The position numbers and the translations under genes were made by a program. Shown one piece after another: positions 34,904 to 43,002 of a stretch of DNA of 64,000 nt. Positions within the stretch are counted from its first letter, which is position 1. Each line of letters starts with the position of its first letter. The notes beneath the pieces were generated by a model. That model made no database searches and had not been told where the DNA came from. It worked only from the letters and a program-made list of their open reading frames with translations. Location: NCBI GenBank assembly GCA_902362375.1, contig CABIVS010000011.1:1-64000 (forward strand), given 5' to 3'. Origin of the DNA: Bacteroidaceae bacterium (GTDB taxonomy: Bacteria > Bacteroidota > Bacteroidia > Bacteroidales > Bacteroidaceae).

Positions 34904-35965
34904 CTATTTATAGATTTGTATCGGCAATTCCCCCTTTAGTGCTCCTACGGCATTAAATGCTAACGACTCCATTTCATTTTCTCCGGGATAAACGTAGATG
35001 GGAGCCAGGAAAGAAATTCTTTTTTTCAGTCTTGAAATCACATAGTCCGAATAAGCGATGCCTCCTGTCAGAAGGATGGCATCTATTTTTCCACAAAGTA
35101 CGGTGGCACTAGCTCCTATTGCTTTTGCAACATTGTAAATCATGGCATCCAGTATCAGTTCCGCTTTTTTATCTCCTTCTTCGATAGATTGTATAATGGC
35201 GGGAACATCGGTTGTACCTAGATGGGCGGTCAGTCCGGCGCGTCCGGAGATACGTTTTTTCAATTCGTCTTTGGTGAGTTGACCGCTAAAACATAGGTCG
35301 ATCAGTTGACCGGCGGGAAGTGTACCGGCACGTTCCGGTGAGAAAGGACCTTCACCGTCCAATGCATTGTTGGCGTCAATGGCTCGTCCGTGGTGATGGA
35401 CTGCGACAGAGATGCCACCTCCCAGATGGCAGATAATTAAATCCAGCTTTTCGTATTGGGTTCCCTGCTCTTTGGCAAAGCGGCGGGCGATTGCTTTCTG
35501 GTTTAATGCATGCCAGATAGTAATCTTCGGCATTAAAGGAGAACCTGTGATGCGTGCTATGTCTTCCAGTTCATCCACCACTCCCGGATCAGCAATGAAA
35601 GCCGGACAGCCGGGCAATGTAGCCGCCAGTTCGCTGGCAATCAATCCTCCTAAGTTACAGGCATGGGTACGCATGGCATGTACGGTATCACGTTTCATGG
35701 CTTCATTTACCTCATACACTCCGCCTGGTATCGGTTTTACTAAACCGCCGCGTCCGATGATGGCATCAAAAGAAAAAGGTATCTTATTGTTTTCCAATTC
35801 TTGTAACACCAGGTTTTTCCGGAATTTAAACTGGTCTATCACCTCGGGAAAAGCGGATAGTTCTTCTACTGAATGTTTTATATTGCTGACGAACAGAGGA
35901 GTGTCATTTTCGTAAACCGCTATTTTGGTAGAAGTAGAACCGGGGTTGATGACCAGAATTTTCAT
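34904..35965 (-). CDS. buk: Butyrate kinase
   Basis: Acetokinase-family enzyme that makes ATP from an acyl phosphate, butyryl- or branched-chain acyl phosphate. The start MKILVINPGSTSTKIAVYEN is the family N-terminus with its phosphate-binding strand, and LIICHLGGGISVAVHHHGR near residue 175 is the acetate/butyrate kinase signature. The 353-aa length fits Buk. A longer frame to 36100 overlaps ptb and is not needed. It follows ptb by 25 bases. In Bacteroides, which make little butyrate, the pair may act on isobutyryl- or isovaleryl-CoA from branched amino acids. Confidence 0.93.
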   Translation of the reverse strand: MKILVINPGSTSTKIAVYENDTPLFVSNIKHSVEELSAFPEVIDQFKFRKNLVLQELENNKIPFSFDAIIGRGGLVKPIPGGVYEVNEAMKRDTVHAMRTHACNLGGLIASELAATLPGCPAFIADPGVVDELEDIARITGSPLMPKITIWHALNQKAIARRFAKEQGTQYEKLDLIICHLGGGISVAVHHHGRAIDANNALDGEGPFSPERAGTLPAGQLIDLCFSGQLTKDELKKRISGRAGLTAHLGTTDVPAIIQSIEEGDKKAELILDAMIYNVAKAIGASATVLCGKIDAILLTGGIAYSDYVISRLKKRISFLAPIYVYPGENEMESLAFNAVGALKGELPIQIYK

Positions 35966-35990
35966 GAATAGTAGGCTTTTAGTGGTGAAT

Positions 35991-36950
35991 TTAGAATGAT
36001 GAGCCGGTGACTTGGCTGACTTGTTTTCTGCATTTGCAATCTCCTGACACTTGTAAGCATGCCATCGCAATGCTGTAATATTTGGACAAGCCGGAATCAC
36101 TACGCGATGGAAGCACTACAGGGCAAATGGGGCCTTGCAGCAATCCTGCCATTTCTGCCTGTGCAAACAGGGAAACGGATTTGTAGAATGCGTTACCCGA
36201 TTCAATGTTCGGGAATATCAACACATCCGCTTGTCCGTTGATAGGAGATACAATCCCTTTAATATCACCACTTGCTTGTTCGCAGGCAGTACGTACATCC
36301 AGCGGACCGTCAATAATCACATTTCCGAATTCTCCCGCTTCGGCAAGTTCTACGATATTCACATAGTCTAGTGAATGAGGGAACTTGGCACTCACTTTTT
36401 CTGTGCAGTGAATCAGTGCGACACGCGGTTGTTCGATACCAAAGTGACGGCAGGTACAGATAGCATACCAGACCATTTCTATACGTTGCTGTAGCGTGGG
36501 ACGCGGAATGACAGCAGCATCCGAGAAGAAAAGCAGTTTATGGTAAGTAGGAATTTCCATCACTGCCAGATGCGTGAGAATTTTCCCTTTCGGTAACAAA
36601 CCTTTTTCTTTGTCGAGTATGGCACGCAGTAAGTTGTCCGTATTGATAATCCCTTTCATCAAAATATCCGCTCCTCCTTCACGGACAATGCGGACAGCTT
36701 CGCGCGCCGCTTCATCCGGATTTTCTATGTGGATGGTTTTTACGTATTCGGGATATTGCTTGAGCGTGGGATATTTCTTCAGAATGGTAGAATCTCCAAT
36801 CATCAGAAATTCTGCAATCCCTTCTTCCAAAGCACGGGAGATGGCATATTCAGTATTAGGATCGTTCGCACAGACCACGGCAATTCGTTTTCTATGGTTT
36901 AGTTTTTTAAGATGAGCCGTTAACTGGGCAAAATTTAGAATAGGTTCCAT
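35991..36950 (-). CDS. ptb: Phosphate butyryltransferase
   Basis: Transfers an acyl group from CoA to phosphate, feeding butyrate kinase. The 319-aa protein matches the phosphate acetyl/butyryltransferase family: KRIAVVCANDPNTEYAI near the start, ILMKGIINTDNLLRAIL and the C-terminal LIFPNIESGNAFYKS block. It is the first gene of the ptb-buk operon, with butyrate kinase 25 bases downstream. Upstream is a divergent region shared with the GH16 gene, containing a short inverted repeat TTACAT/ATGTAA at 37015-37031. The acyl preference is not resolved. Confidence 0.93.
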   Translation of the reverse strand: MEPILNFAQLTAHLKKLNHRKRIAVVCANDPNTEYAISRALEEGIAEFLMIGDSTILKKYPTLKQYPEYVKTIHIENPDEAAREAVRIVREGGADILMKGIINTDNLLRAILDKEKGLLPKGKILTHLAVMEIPTYHKLLFFSDAAVIPRPTLQQRIEMVWYAICTCRHFGIEQPRVALIHCTEKVSAKFPHSLDYVNIVELAEAGEFGNVIIDGPLDVRTACEQASGDIKGIVSPINGQADVLIFPNIESGNAFYKSVSLFAQAEMAGLLQGPICPVVLPSRSDSGLSKYYSIAMACLQVSGDCKCRKQVSQVTGSSF

Positions 36951-37090
36951 AACGTTAGATTTTTAGCAAATATCAGAAAAATGATTGAAAAAATAACGAT
37001 TATAACCCGAAAAATTACATCCATTATGTAACATTTTGCTATATTTTATTTGTTTTGGCCGTTGGATGTGCATGGAACCGTTTTTTCCTG

Positions 37091-37098
37091 TATTTTTG
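37091..37098 (+). promoter_or_regulatory. Putative -7 box (TATTTTTG) for the GH16 operon
   Basis: Matches TAnnTTTG and lies 32 bases before the GH16 start. A TTGG upstream is 25 bases away, slightly wide for a -33 element. Confidence 0.5.
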
Positions 37099-37129
37099 CA
37101 AATAAATCCCCCAATAAAATAAAAGTACC

Positions 37130-37933
37130 ATGAAACAGTTTAAAAATCTATTATTTCTTAGCTTAATTTTCCTTTGTTGGACGCTTGTTTCCTGTAAAAG
37201 CAGCAAGATATCTTCCGGTTGGTCTTTGATCTGGGAAGAGAACTTTAATCAGAAAAAGAACTTTGATTCACAGGTCTGGAGCAAGATTCCACGAGGAAAG
37301 TCAGACTGGAATAACTATATGACGGACTTTGATTCCTGTTATGCCATGCGTAAAGGCAAACTGGTGTTGAGAGGTATTGTCAATCATACCCAACCCAATG
37401 ACACTGCCCCTTATTTGACAGGTGGTGTTTATACGAAAGGTAAAAAGGCTTTTGCGAACGGGCGTATTGAGATTTGTGCCAAGCTGAATGCGGCGGGAGG
37501 AGCATGGCCTGCCATCTGGATGCTGCCTGAAGGAGCGGCATGGCCATCCGGTGGTGAGATTGATATCATGGAACGTTTGAATAATGATTCTATTGCTTAT
37601 CAGACCGTTCATTCCCATTACACTTATACGCTGGGAATCAAGGATCACCCGGTATCACATTCTACGGGAGTGATTCACCCCGACCGCTACAATATTTTTG
37701 CAGTCGAAATGTATCCTGACAGTCTTTCATTTTATGTCAATGATGTGCATACGTTTACTTACCCCCGCATACAAACGCAAGAAGAGGGACAATTCCCTTT
37801 TAATCAGCCATTTTATCTGCTGATTGATATGCAGTTGGGAGGCTCGTGGGTGGGAGCAGTCTCTCCCAAGGATCTTCCGGTAGAAATGGAAGTGGACTGG
37901 GTACGTTTTTATCAACGAAAGTCAATAAAATAA
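37130..37933 (+). CDS. GH16 beta-glucanase-type lipoprotein
   Basis: Secreted endo-acting glycosidase, 267 aa, with a lipoprotein signal (LVSCKSS near residue 22). The GH16 active-site motif is GGEIDIMERL near residue 145 (E-x-D-x-x-E, nucleophile and acid/base Glu), preceded by AAGGAWPAIWMLP. The sandwich ends with YLLIDMQLGGSWVG and the closing MEVDWVRFYQ. Substrates of GH16 include laminarin, mixed-linkage glucan and host keratan-type glycans; the exact one is not fixed. It heads a small operon with an S66 peptidase 8 bases downstream. Confidence 0.92.
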   Translation: MKQFKNLLFLSLIFLCWTLVSCKSSKISSGWSLIWEENFNQKKNFDSQVWSKIPRGKSDWNNYMTDFDSCYAMRKGKLVLRGIVNHTQPNDTAPYLTGGVYTKGKKAFANGRIEICAKLNAAGGAWPAIWMLPEGAAWPSGGEIDIMERLNNDSIAYQTVHSHYTYTLGIKDHPVSHSTGVIHPDRYNIFAVEMYPDSLSFYVNDVHTFTYPRIQTQEEGQFPFNQPFYLLIDMQLGGSWVGAVSPKDLPVEMEVDWVRFYQRKSIK

Positions 37934-37941
37934 GAACATAT

Positions 37942-38850
37942 ATGGATATTCAATTTCCTCCCTTTTTGCAGAATGGTGATAAAGTGGTTATTGTATCACC
38001 TTCGAGTAAGATAGACCAACAATTCCTGAAAGGAGCCAAGAAACGGATGGAATCATGGGGCTTGAAAGTGGCTATAGGAAAACATGCCGGAGGTTCATCC
38101 GGAAGATATGCCGGGACAATCAAGCAGCGGCTGAAAGATTTGCAGGATGCGATGGACGACCCTAAAGTGAAAGCTATTCTTTGTAGCCGTGGAGGGTATG
38201 GGGCGGTACATTTGATCGATAAAATTGATTTTACGGCCTTTCGTGAGCATCCGAAATGGTTACTGGGGTTTAGCGATATAACCGCCTTGCACAATCTGTT
38301 TCAGAAAAATGGATATGCGTCCCTTCATTCATTGATGGCCCGTCATCTTACGGTGGAACCCGAAGATGATCTTTGTGCAAACTATCTGAAGGATATTTTA
38401 TTGGGAAATATTCCTTCTTACACGTGCGAGAAGCATAAATTGAACAAGCAGGGAACTGCACAAGGTGTTTTGCATGGCGGTAATATGGCGGTAGCCTACG
38501 GTTTGCGTGGGACTCCTTATGATATTCCGGCGGAAGGGACTATACTGTTTATTGAAGATGTTAGCGAACGTCCGCATGCTATCGAGCGTATGATGTATAA
38601 TTTGAAACTAGGAGGCGTACTTGAAAAACTGTCCGGATTGATTATCGGTCAATTTACGGAATATGAAGAAGACTGTTCACTGGGTAAGGAATTGTATGCC
38701 GCTTTGGCAGATTTAGTAAAAGAGTATGATTATCCCGTCTGTTTCAATTTCCCGGTGGGGCATGTGACTCATAATCTCCCGCTTATCAACGGTGCAAAAG
38801 TAGAGCTTGTGGTGGGAAAGAAAAATGTGGAACTGAAGTTTATATGTTAA
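37942..38850 (+). CDS. S66-family LD-carboxypeptidase
   Basis: Serine peptidase that trims the terminal D-alanine from murein tetrapeptides, used in peptidoglycan recycling. The 302-aa protein starts at ATG 37942 (a longer frame overlaps the GH16 gene). The nucleophile Ser is in GFSDITALHN near residue 114, preceded by ILCSRGGYGAVHLID. The Glu of the triad lies in LFIEDVSERPHAIERM and the His in FPVGHVTHNLP. No signal peptide is seen, so it acts in the cytoplasm. Coupling to GH16 is positional only. Confidence 0.92.
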   Translation: MDIQFPPFLQNGDKVVIVSPSSKIDQQFLKGAKKRMESWGLKVAIGKHAGGSSGRYAGTIKQRLKDLQDAMDDPKVKAILCSRGGYGAVHLIDKIDFTAFREHPKWLLGFSDITALHNLFQKNGYASLHSLMARHLTVEPEDDLCANYLKDILLGNIPSYTCEKHKLNKQGTAQGVLHGGNMAVAYGLRGTPYDIPAEGTILFIEDVSERPHAIERMMYNLKLGGVLEKLSGLIIGQFTEYEEDCSLGKELYAALADLVKEYDYPVCFNFPVGHVTHNLPLINGAKVELVVGKKNVELKFIC

Positions 38851-38920
38851 TAATCCATTCCATCTGAACGATGCTGTGGTGAAAATGACTAATTTTGAGG
38901 CTTTAATAGATAAAAGGACG

Positions 38921-39916
38921 ATGAAAAAGAAAACTATGATAGTATTAATGAGTGCCTTTTTGTTATTGTCAGCATTCTCTTGCGGTGGAGGTAACAAGGC
39001 AAATAGTACGAGTGAACAAAATGAAGAAACTGTCGTGAATGTACCTCAATTTGATGCGGATAGTGCTTATTTGTATGTAAAGAATCAGGTAGATTTCGGA
39101 CCTCGTGTTCCTAATACAAAAGAACATGTTGCCTGTGGCAATTACCTTGCCGGTCAGTTGGAGGCTTTCGGTGCTCAAGTGACTAACCAATATGCCGATT
39201 TGATTGCTTATGACGGGACGTTGTTGAAAGCGAGAAACATTATCGGTTCTTATAAGCCGGAAAGTAAAAAGAGAATCGCTTTGTTTGCACATTGGGATAC
39301 ACGTCCATGGGCGGATAACGATTCTGACGAGAAGAACCATAAAACTCCGATTCTGGGTGCAAATGATGGTGCCAGTGGGGTAGGAGCTTTGCTCGAAATA
39401 GCCCGTCTGGTCAATCAGCAACAACCGGAATTGGGAATTGACATCATTCTATTGGATGCAGAAGACTATGGTGCGCCACAGTTTTACACGGGGCAGCACA
39501 AGGAGGAGTTCTGGTGTCTGGGATCGCAGTATTGGGCACGTAATCCTCATGTACAAGGATATAATGCACGTTTTGGTATCCTGCTTGATATGGTAGGAGG
39601 TGAAGGCAGTGTGTTTATGAAAGAAGGATATTCGGAGGAATTTGCTCCGGACATAAATAAGAAGGTTTGGAAAGCGGCAAAAAAAGCGGGTTACGGAAAG
39701 ACTTTCATGGATGGAAACGGAGGATTTGTAACAGACGACCATCTGTTCATTAATCGTCTGGCACGTATTAAAACGATTGATATTATTCCATATAATCAGG
39801 AGGGTGACTTTACCCCGACATGGCATACTGTCAATGACAATATGGAACATATTGATAAGAATACGTTGAAAGCAGTCGGTCAGACCGTATTGGAAGTGAT
39901 TTACAATGAGAAATAA
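38921..39916 (+). CDS. M28-family metallopeptidase or glutaminyl cyclase-like lipoprotein
   Basis: A 331-aa zinc-dependent aminopeptidase-fold protein. A lipoprotein signal ends at FSCGGG near residue 21. Likely metal ligands are His in FAHWDTRPWAD, Asp in GANDGASGVGAL, Glu/Asp in LLDAEDYGAP, Asp in ILLDMVGGEG and His in PTWHTVNDN. The DAEDYG and TWHTVNDN blocks also occur in zinc-type glutaminyl cyclases, so the enzyme may form N-terminal pyroglutamate on secreted proteins. The frame opens at 38876, but ATG 38921 gives the better signal peptide and has an AAAGGA site. Confidence 0.87.
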   Translation: MKKKTMIVLMSAFLLLSAFSCGGGNKANSTSEQNEETVVNVPQFDADSAYLYVKNQVDFGPRVPNTKEHVACGNYLAGQLEAFGAQVTNQYADLIAYDGTLLKARNIIGSYKPESKKRIALFAHWDTRPWADNDSDEKNHKTPILGANDGASGVGALLEIARLVNQQQPELGIDIILLDAEDYGAPQFYTGQHKEEFWCLGSQYWARNPHVQGYNARFGILLDMVGGEGSVFMKEGYSEEFAPDINKKVWKAAKKAGYGKTFMDGNGGFVTDDHLFINRLARIKTIDIIPYNQEGDFTPTWHTVNDNMEHIDKNTLKAVGQTVLEVIYNEK

Positions 39917-40025
39917 TAGAATCGAGAAATAATATAATAAGGTGTCGATATACTGGTGTGCCGTTTTTAAATACGGCATCTGTTATTCGCACATTGGTAT
40001 ATTGTCTAATTAAATAATTACTATA

Positions 40026-40448
40026 ATGTCAATTAATGAACTACAAGATGAAGTGATTGCGGAATTCAGTGACTTCGACGATTGGATGGACCGTTATCAA
40101 TTACTTATTGATCTGGGGAATGAGCAGGAACCACTTGAAGAAAAATATAAGACGGAACAAAATCTGATTGAAGGATGCCAGAGCAGGGTATGGCTTCAAG
40201 CGGATGATGTGGATGGTAAAATCGTTTTTAAAGCAGAAAGCGATGCTTTGATTGTAAAGGGAATTATTGCCTTGTTGATTAAAGTCCTTTCCGGACATAC
40301 TCCTGATGAAATCTTGAATGCAGATCTTTATTTTATAGACAAGATCGGACTGAAAGAGCATCTATCGCCAACGCGTAGCAATGGTTTGCTGTCGATGGTA
40401 AAACAAATACGAATGTATGCATTAGCATTCAAAGCGAAAGAGAAATAA
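40026..40448 (+). CDS. sufE: SufE-family protein
   Basis: Sulfur acceptor that stimulates the cysteine desulfurase SufS in iron-sulfur cluster assembly. The 140-aa length is usual. The active Cys lies in IEGCQSRVWLQ near residue 51, and the N-terminal DFDDWMDRYQLLIDLG and central GIIALLIKVLSGHTP are family blocks. No other suf genes are nearby. A small hairpin TGCCGT/ACGGCA (39959-39978) precedes the gene and an inverted repeat (40451-40564) follows directly. Confidence 0.93.
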   Translation: MSINELQDEVIAEFSDFDDWMDRYQLLIDLGNEQEPLEEKYKTEQNLIEGCQSRVWLQADDVDGKIVFKAESDALIVKGIIALLIKVLSGHTPDEILNADLYFIDKIGLKEHLSPTRSNGLLSMVKQIRMYALAFKAKEK

Positions 40449-40450
40449 AA

Positions 40451-40564
40451 TTCACCACAGAGGACGCTGAGTACACAGAGTCTTTTTTGAATTACACATT
40501 TTGCGATTACTACATATCCCTTGTCAGTATAAACCTTTGTGTCCTCTGAGTCCTCTGTGGTGAA
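40451..40564. repeat. Inverted repeat of the CACAGAGGAC type
   Basis: The 30-base arms at 40451-40480 and 40535-40564 match at 26 of 30 positions, starting TTCACCACAGAGGAC, with a 54-base loop. The right arm runs into the 3' end of the CPBP gene and encodes its last residues. Arms of this type are widespread in Bacteroides intergenic DNA. It may serve as a terminator. Confidence 0.75.
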
Positions 40565-41318
40565 AATTCATGGTCAGTATGATACCGATAAACAGGAGGA
40601 TTGACCCGAATAGGACGATGAGATACGGGGTACCGTTAATCAGGTCGTCCATATTTTCTGCTTCGGGATATTTGATACTAAGATAGACTGACAATGAGTT
40701 GTTTAGTACATGCATGAGTATACAAGGTATCAGACTGCCTGTTTTGTAATAAGTCCATGCCAACAGGATACCGATCAGAAATGCCGGAAGGATCTGGGCG
40801 GGATTTATATGAAAGACACCGAACAGAAGTGCGGAAATCAGAATTGCTTTAGTCGGATTGTATTGCTGAAGTAAAGCGTGGGTGATGGCTCCGCGAAACA
40901 ATAACTCTTCAAGTACGGGGCCTACGATAGCTATTGCAAGAATACCGCCCCAGCCGGATTGGAGAATGTTGAAAGATTGTTCCATGATATTAGGAATCCA
41001 ATCCAGCAGGCTCATTAATGAGGAGACTGCAAACCCGCAAGTGAGGATTGCGATGGCACTGCAAACCAGATAAGAGGCCGATACTGGTAACCATGTTGCC
41101 CTCTTTTTACTGATATAACCGGCTTTCCATAGATAAATACCCATCATAATCTGACCGGCTAGCTGTGCCGGAATCATAATCATTTGCGTCAGAGTGACTT
41201 TATCCAGATTTCCCGTGGTGACGAACAAATAGATCGTACAAGGAATCATAATCAGGATTGGAGCAACAATCTGCGCAATGAGAAGGTCTATTAATACTAA
41301 TTTGATAGCCGTTTTCAT
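40524..41318 (-). CDS. CPBP-family intramembrane metalloprotease
   Basis: A 264-aa membrane protein with about seven to eight helices. The CPBP/Rce1 motif VLEELLFRGAI near residue 138 (EExxxR) is followed by helices with FGVFHINPAQ and PCILMHVLNNSLSV, the His/Asn motifs that complete the active site. The substrate is unknown. The last residues, NFHHRGLRGHKG, are encoded by the inverted repeat at 40535-40564, so the C-terminus has probably been altered by that repeat. It starts 6 bases after a small membrane peptide gene and is the last gene of a tightly packed minus-strand run from 45697. Confidence 0.85.
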   Translation of the reverse strand: MKTAIKLVLIDLLIAQIVAPILIMIPCTIYLFVTTGNLDKVTLTQMIMIPAQLAGQIMMGIYLWKAGYISKKRATWLPVSASYLVCSAIAILTCGFAVSSLMSLLDWIPNIMEQSFNILQSGWGGILAIAIVGPVLEELLFRGAITHALLQQYNPTKAILISALLFGVFHINPAQILPAFLIGILLAWTYYKTGSLIPCILMHVLNNSLSVYLSIKYPEAENMDDLINGTPYLIVLFGSILLFIGIILTMNFHHRGLRGHKGLY

Positions 41319-41324
41319 GGTTTT

Positions 41325-41414
41325 TTATTTAGTGGTAAAGAAACTATAGATAAACATAGCTAACATGGATATAGCTATTACCACCAAAGAGATACTCATA
41401 AATGACTTTTGCAT
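41325..41414 (-). CDS. Small membrane peptide, 29 aa
   Basis: A 30-codon frame begins 6 bases after the ribF stop and ends 6 bases before the CPBP start. The peptide begins MQKSFMSISLVVIAISM and continues with a hydrophobic run, then FIYSFFTTK: one transmembrane helix with a basic C-terminal end. The gene fills the gap between two real genes with almost no spare bases, which argues for translation. No family is recognised. It may be a partner or substrate of the CPBP protease encoded next to it. Confidence 0.55.
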   Translation of the reverse strand: MQKSFMSISLVVIAISMLAMFIYSFFTTK

Positions 41415-41420
41415 AAGAAT

Positions 41421-42368
41421 CTATTTTTTAAGAATTGTTTCTGTCTCTTCAGCATCCTTATGGAGCTGTGTTATTAACTCGTCGATACTGGAGAATTTCA
41501 GTTCGGGACGTGTCCGTTTTACAAAAGTAAGCCGGATGAATTTATCATATATGTCGGAATGGAAGTGGAGGATATTCACCTCAATCGTCCGGTTCGGACC
41601 ATTGTCAATCGTCGGGCGGACGCCTATATTCAGCATTCCCATATACGTTTTCCCGTCAAATGTCACCCATACGGCATATACTCCATCGGCAGGAATCAGT
41701 TTATCGGGATCATCCACCCGTAAATTGGCTGTTGGGAAACCTATTTTTCTGCCTACCTGATAGCCGCCTACTACTATCCCGTCGAGGAAATATTCATATT
41801 TCAGACAATGGGCGGCCAGGCTAACTTCTCCTTCATGAAGAAGTTTGCGGATCAGGGAAGAACTCACCGGAATGTTGGGTTCATTCCCTATTTCTATATT
41901 GCTGGTATACGCTTTGGCGCGAATCACTTCTATGCCAATTTCTTTTCCATAACGTACATAATCCTCGAAACCTTCGCTGCGGTTATGCCCGAAACGATGG
42001 TCATAGCCGATTACCAGATATTTTACCAGATAACGCTCTTTTAGCAACTGTGTCATAAACTCCCGGGCAGTGAGCCGGGAAATTTCAGGAGTGAAGTCAA
42101 GCATCAGGCAGTAATCTACCCCGATGTCTGCAAGCAGGCTTATTTTTTCTTCGGGAGTAGTCAGCAGTTCCGGACGATACTTCGCATTCATCACTTTTCG
42201 GGGATGAACGGGAAAAGTAACCAATGCAGAGCGTAGACCTTTCGCGGCGGCTATCTCCTTCACTTGCTGAATCAGATAGCGATGTCCTGCATGCACCCCA
42301 TCAAAGAAACCGATAGTAGCTACGCAGGGTTCCGGGGTAATTGCCGATGTGTCACGTATAATCTGCAT
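41421..42368 (-). CDS. ribF: Bifunctional riboflavin kinase/FAD synthetase
   Basis: Converts riboflavin to FMN and then FAD. The 315-aa protein has the N-terminal adenylyltransferase domain (VATIGFFDGVHAGHRYLI near residue 20, with the GHR nucleotidyl motif and VIGYDHRFGHNR) and the C-terminal riboflavin kinase domain (IGFPTANLRVDDPDKLIP and GMLNIGVRPTI). It lies 10 bases downstream of the HAD gene. No FMN riboswitch is visible upstream. Confidence 0.96.
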   Translation of the reverse strand: MQIIRDTSAITPEPCVATIGFFDGVHAGHRYLIQQVKEIAAAKGLRSALVTFPVHPRKVMNAKYRPELLTTPEEKISLLADIGVDYCLMLDFTPEISRLTAREFMTQLLKERYLVKYLVIGYDHRFGHNRSEGFEDYVRYGKEIGIEVIRAKAYTSNIEIGNEPNIPVSSSLIRKLLHEGEVSLAAHCLKYEYFLDGIVVGGYQVGRKIGFPTANLRVDDPDKLIPADGVYAVWVTFDGKTYMGMLNIGVRPTIDNGPNRTIEVNILHFHSDIYDKFIRLTFVKRTRPELKFSSIDELITQLHKDAEETETILKK

Positions 42369-42378
42369 ATCTCTAAAT

Positions 42379-43002
42379 TTATTTAAGGTTGAAAAGATGG
42401 CTCCAGTCTTCGCCTGCTTTCGCTGTATAGGTGGAAATTCCTAAATTTTGGGCTGTCTTACAGTTCATTTCAGAGTCATCAATAAAGAGCGTCTCTTGCG
42501 GTTCGATTCCGGCATCCTCTATGATTGCCTTGAAGATCTCCGGTTCGGGCTTGGCCATTTTCATTTCAAAAGAGAGGTATGTTTTTTCAAAATAATCTTC
42601 CACCTTAAAGGTGCGGTAAGGAAACAAATGAGCGCATGTCCATTCCCAATGAATTTGGTTAGTATTGCTCAATAAGTAGACGACATATTTCTCACGTAAT
42701 TTTAATAATAAATCAAGTTTTTGTGTGGGTATATCTACTAGAAAACTATTCCAGGCTGCATCTATTTGTTTGTCGCTAACTGCTTTGCCTATCATTTTAC
42801 GAACTCCGTCACGGAATTCGGCAGGTGTAATCAATCCTTTTTCTTGTTGCATCAGGATTCCGTCCTGATTCTGGATATCCAGCAAGTCATCCACGTTTTG
42901 GAGCCCTAACTTCTGAAAGTGCTCAATGCAACGTTGGCGGTCGAGATTGATAAGTACACCACCCAAATCAATAAGAAGGTTTTTTATTCCTTTACTTTTC
43001 AT
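42379..43002 (-). CDS. HAD-family hydrolase
   Basis: A 207-aa haloacid-dehalogenase-type phosphatase. Motif I is LLIDLGGVLINLD near residue 10 (DxG version, frequent in the HAD-IA branch), motif II YLLSNTNQIHW, motif III the Lys in EMKMAKPEP, and motif IV TLFIDDSEMN. All four are present, so it is probably active, with an unknown small phosphorylated substrate. The start ATG at 43002 overlaps the end of the Ca2+-ATPase gene by 11 bases, a sign of translational coupling. An in-frame extension to 43053 is not needed. Confidence 0.88.
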   Translation of the reverse strand: MKSKGIKNLLIDLGGVLINLDRQRCIEHFQKLGLQNVDDLLDIQNQDGILMQQEKGLITPAEFRDGVRKMIGKAVSDKQIDAAWNSFLVDIPTQKLDLLLKLREKYVVYLLSNTNQIHWEWTCAHLFPYRTFKVEDYFEKTYLSFEMKMAKPEPEIFKAIIEDAGIEPQETLFIDDSEMNCKTAQNLGISTYTAKAGEDWSHLFNLK

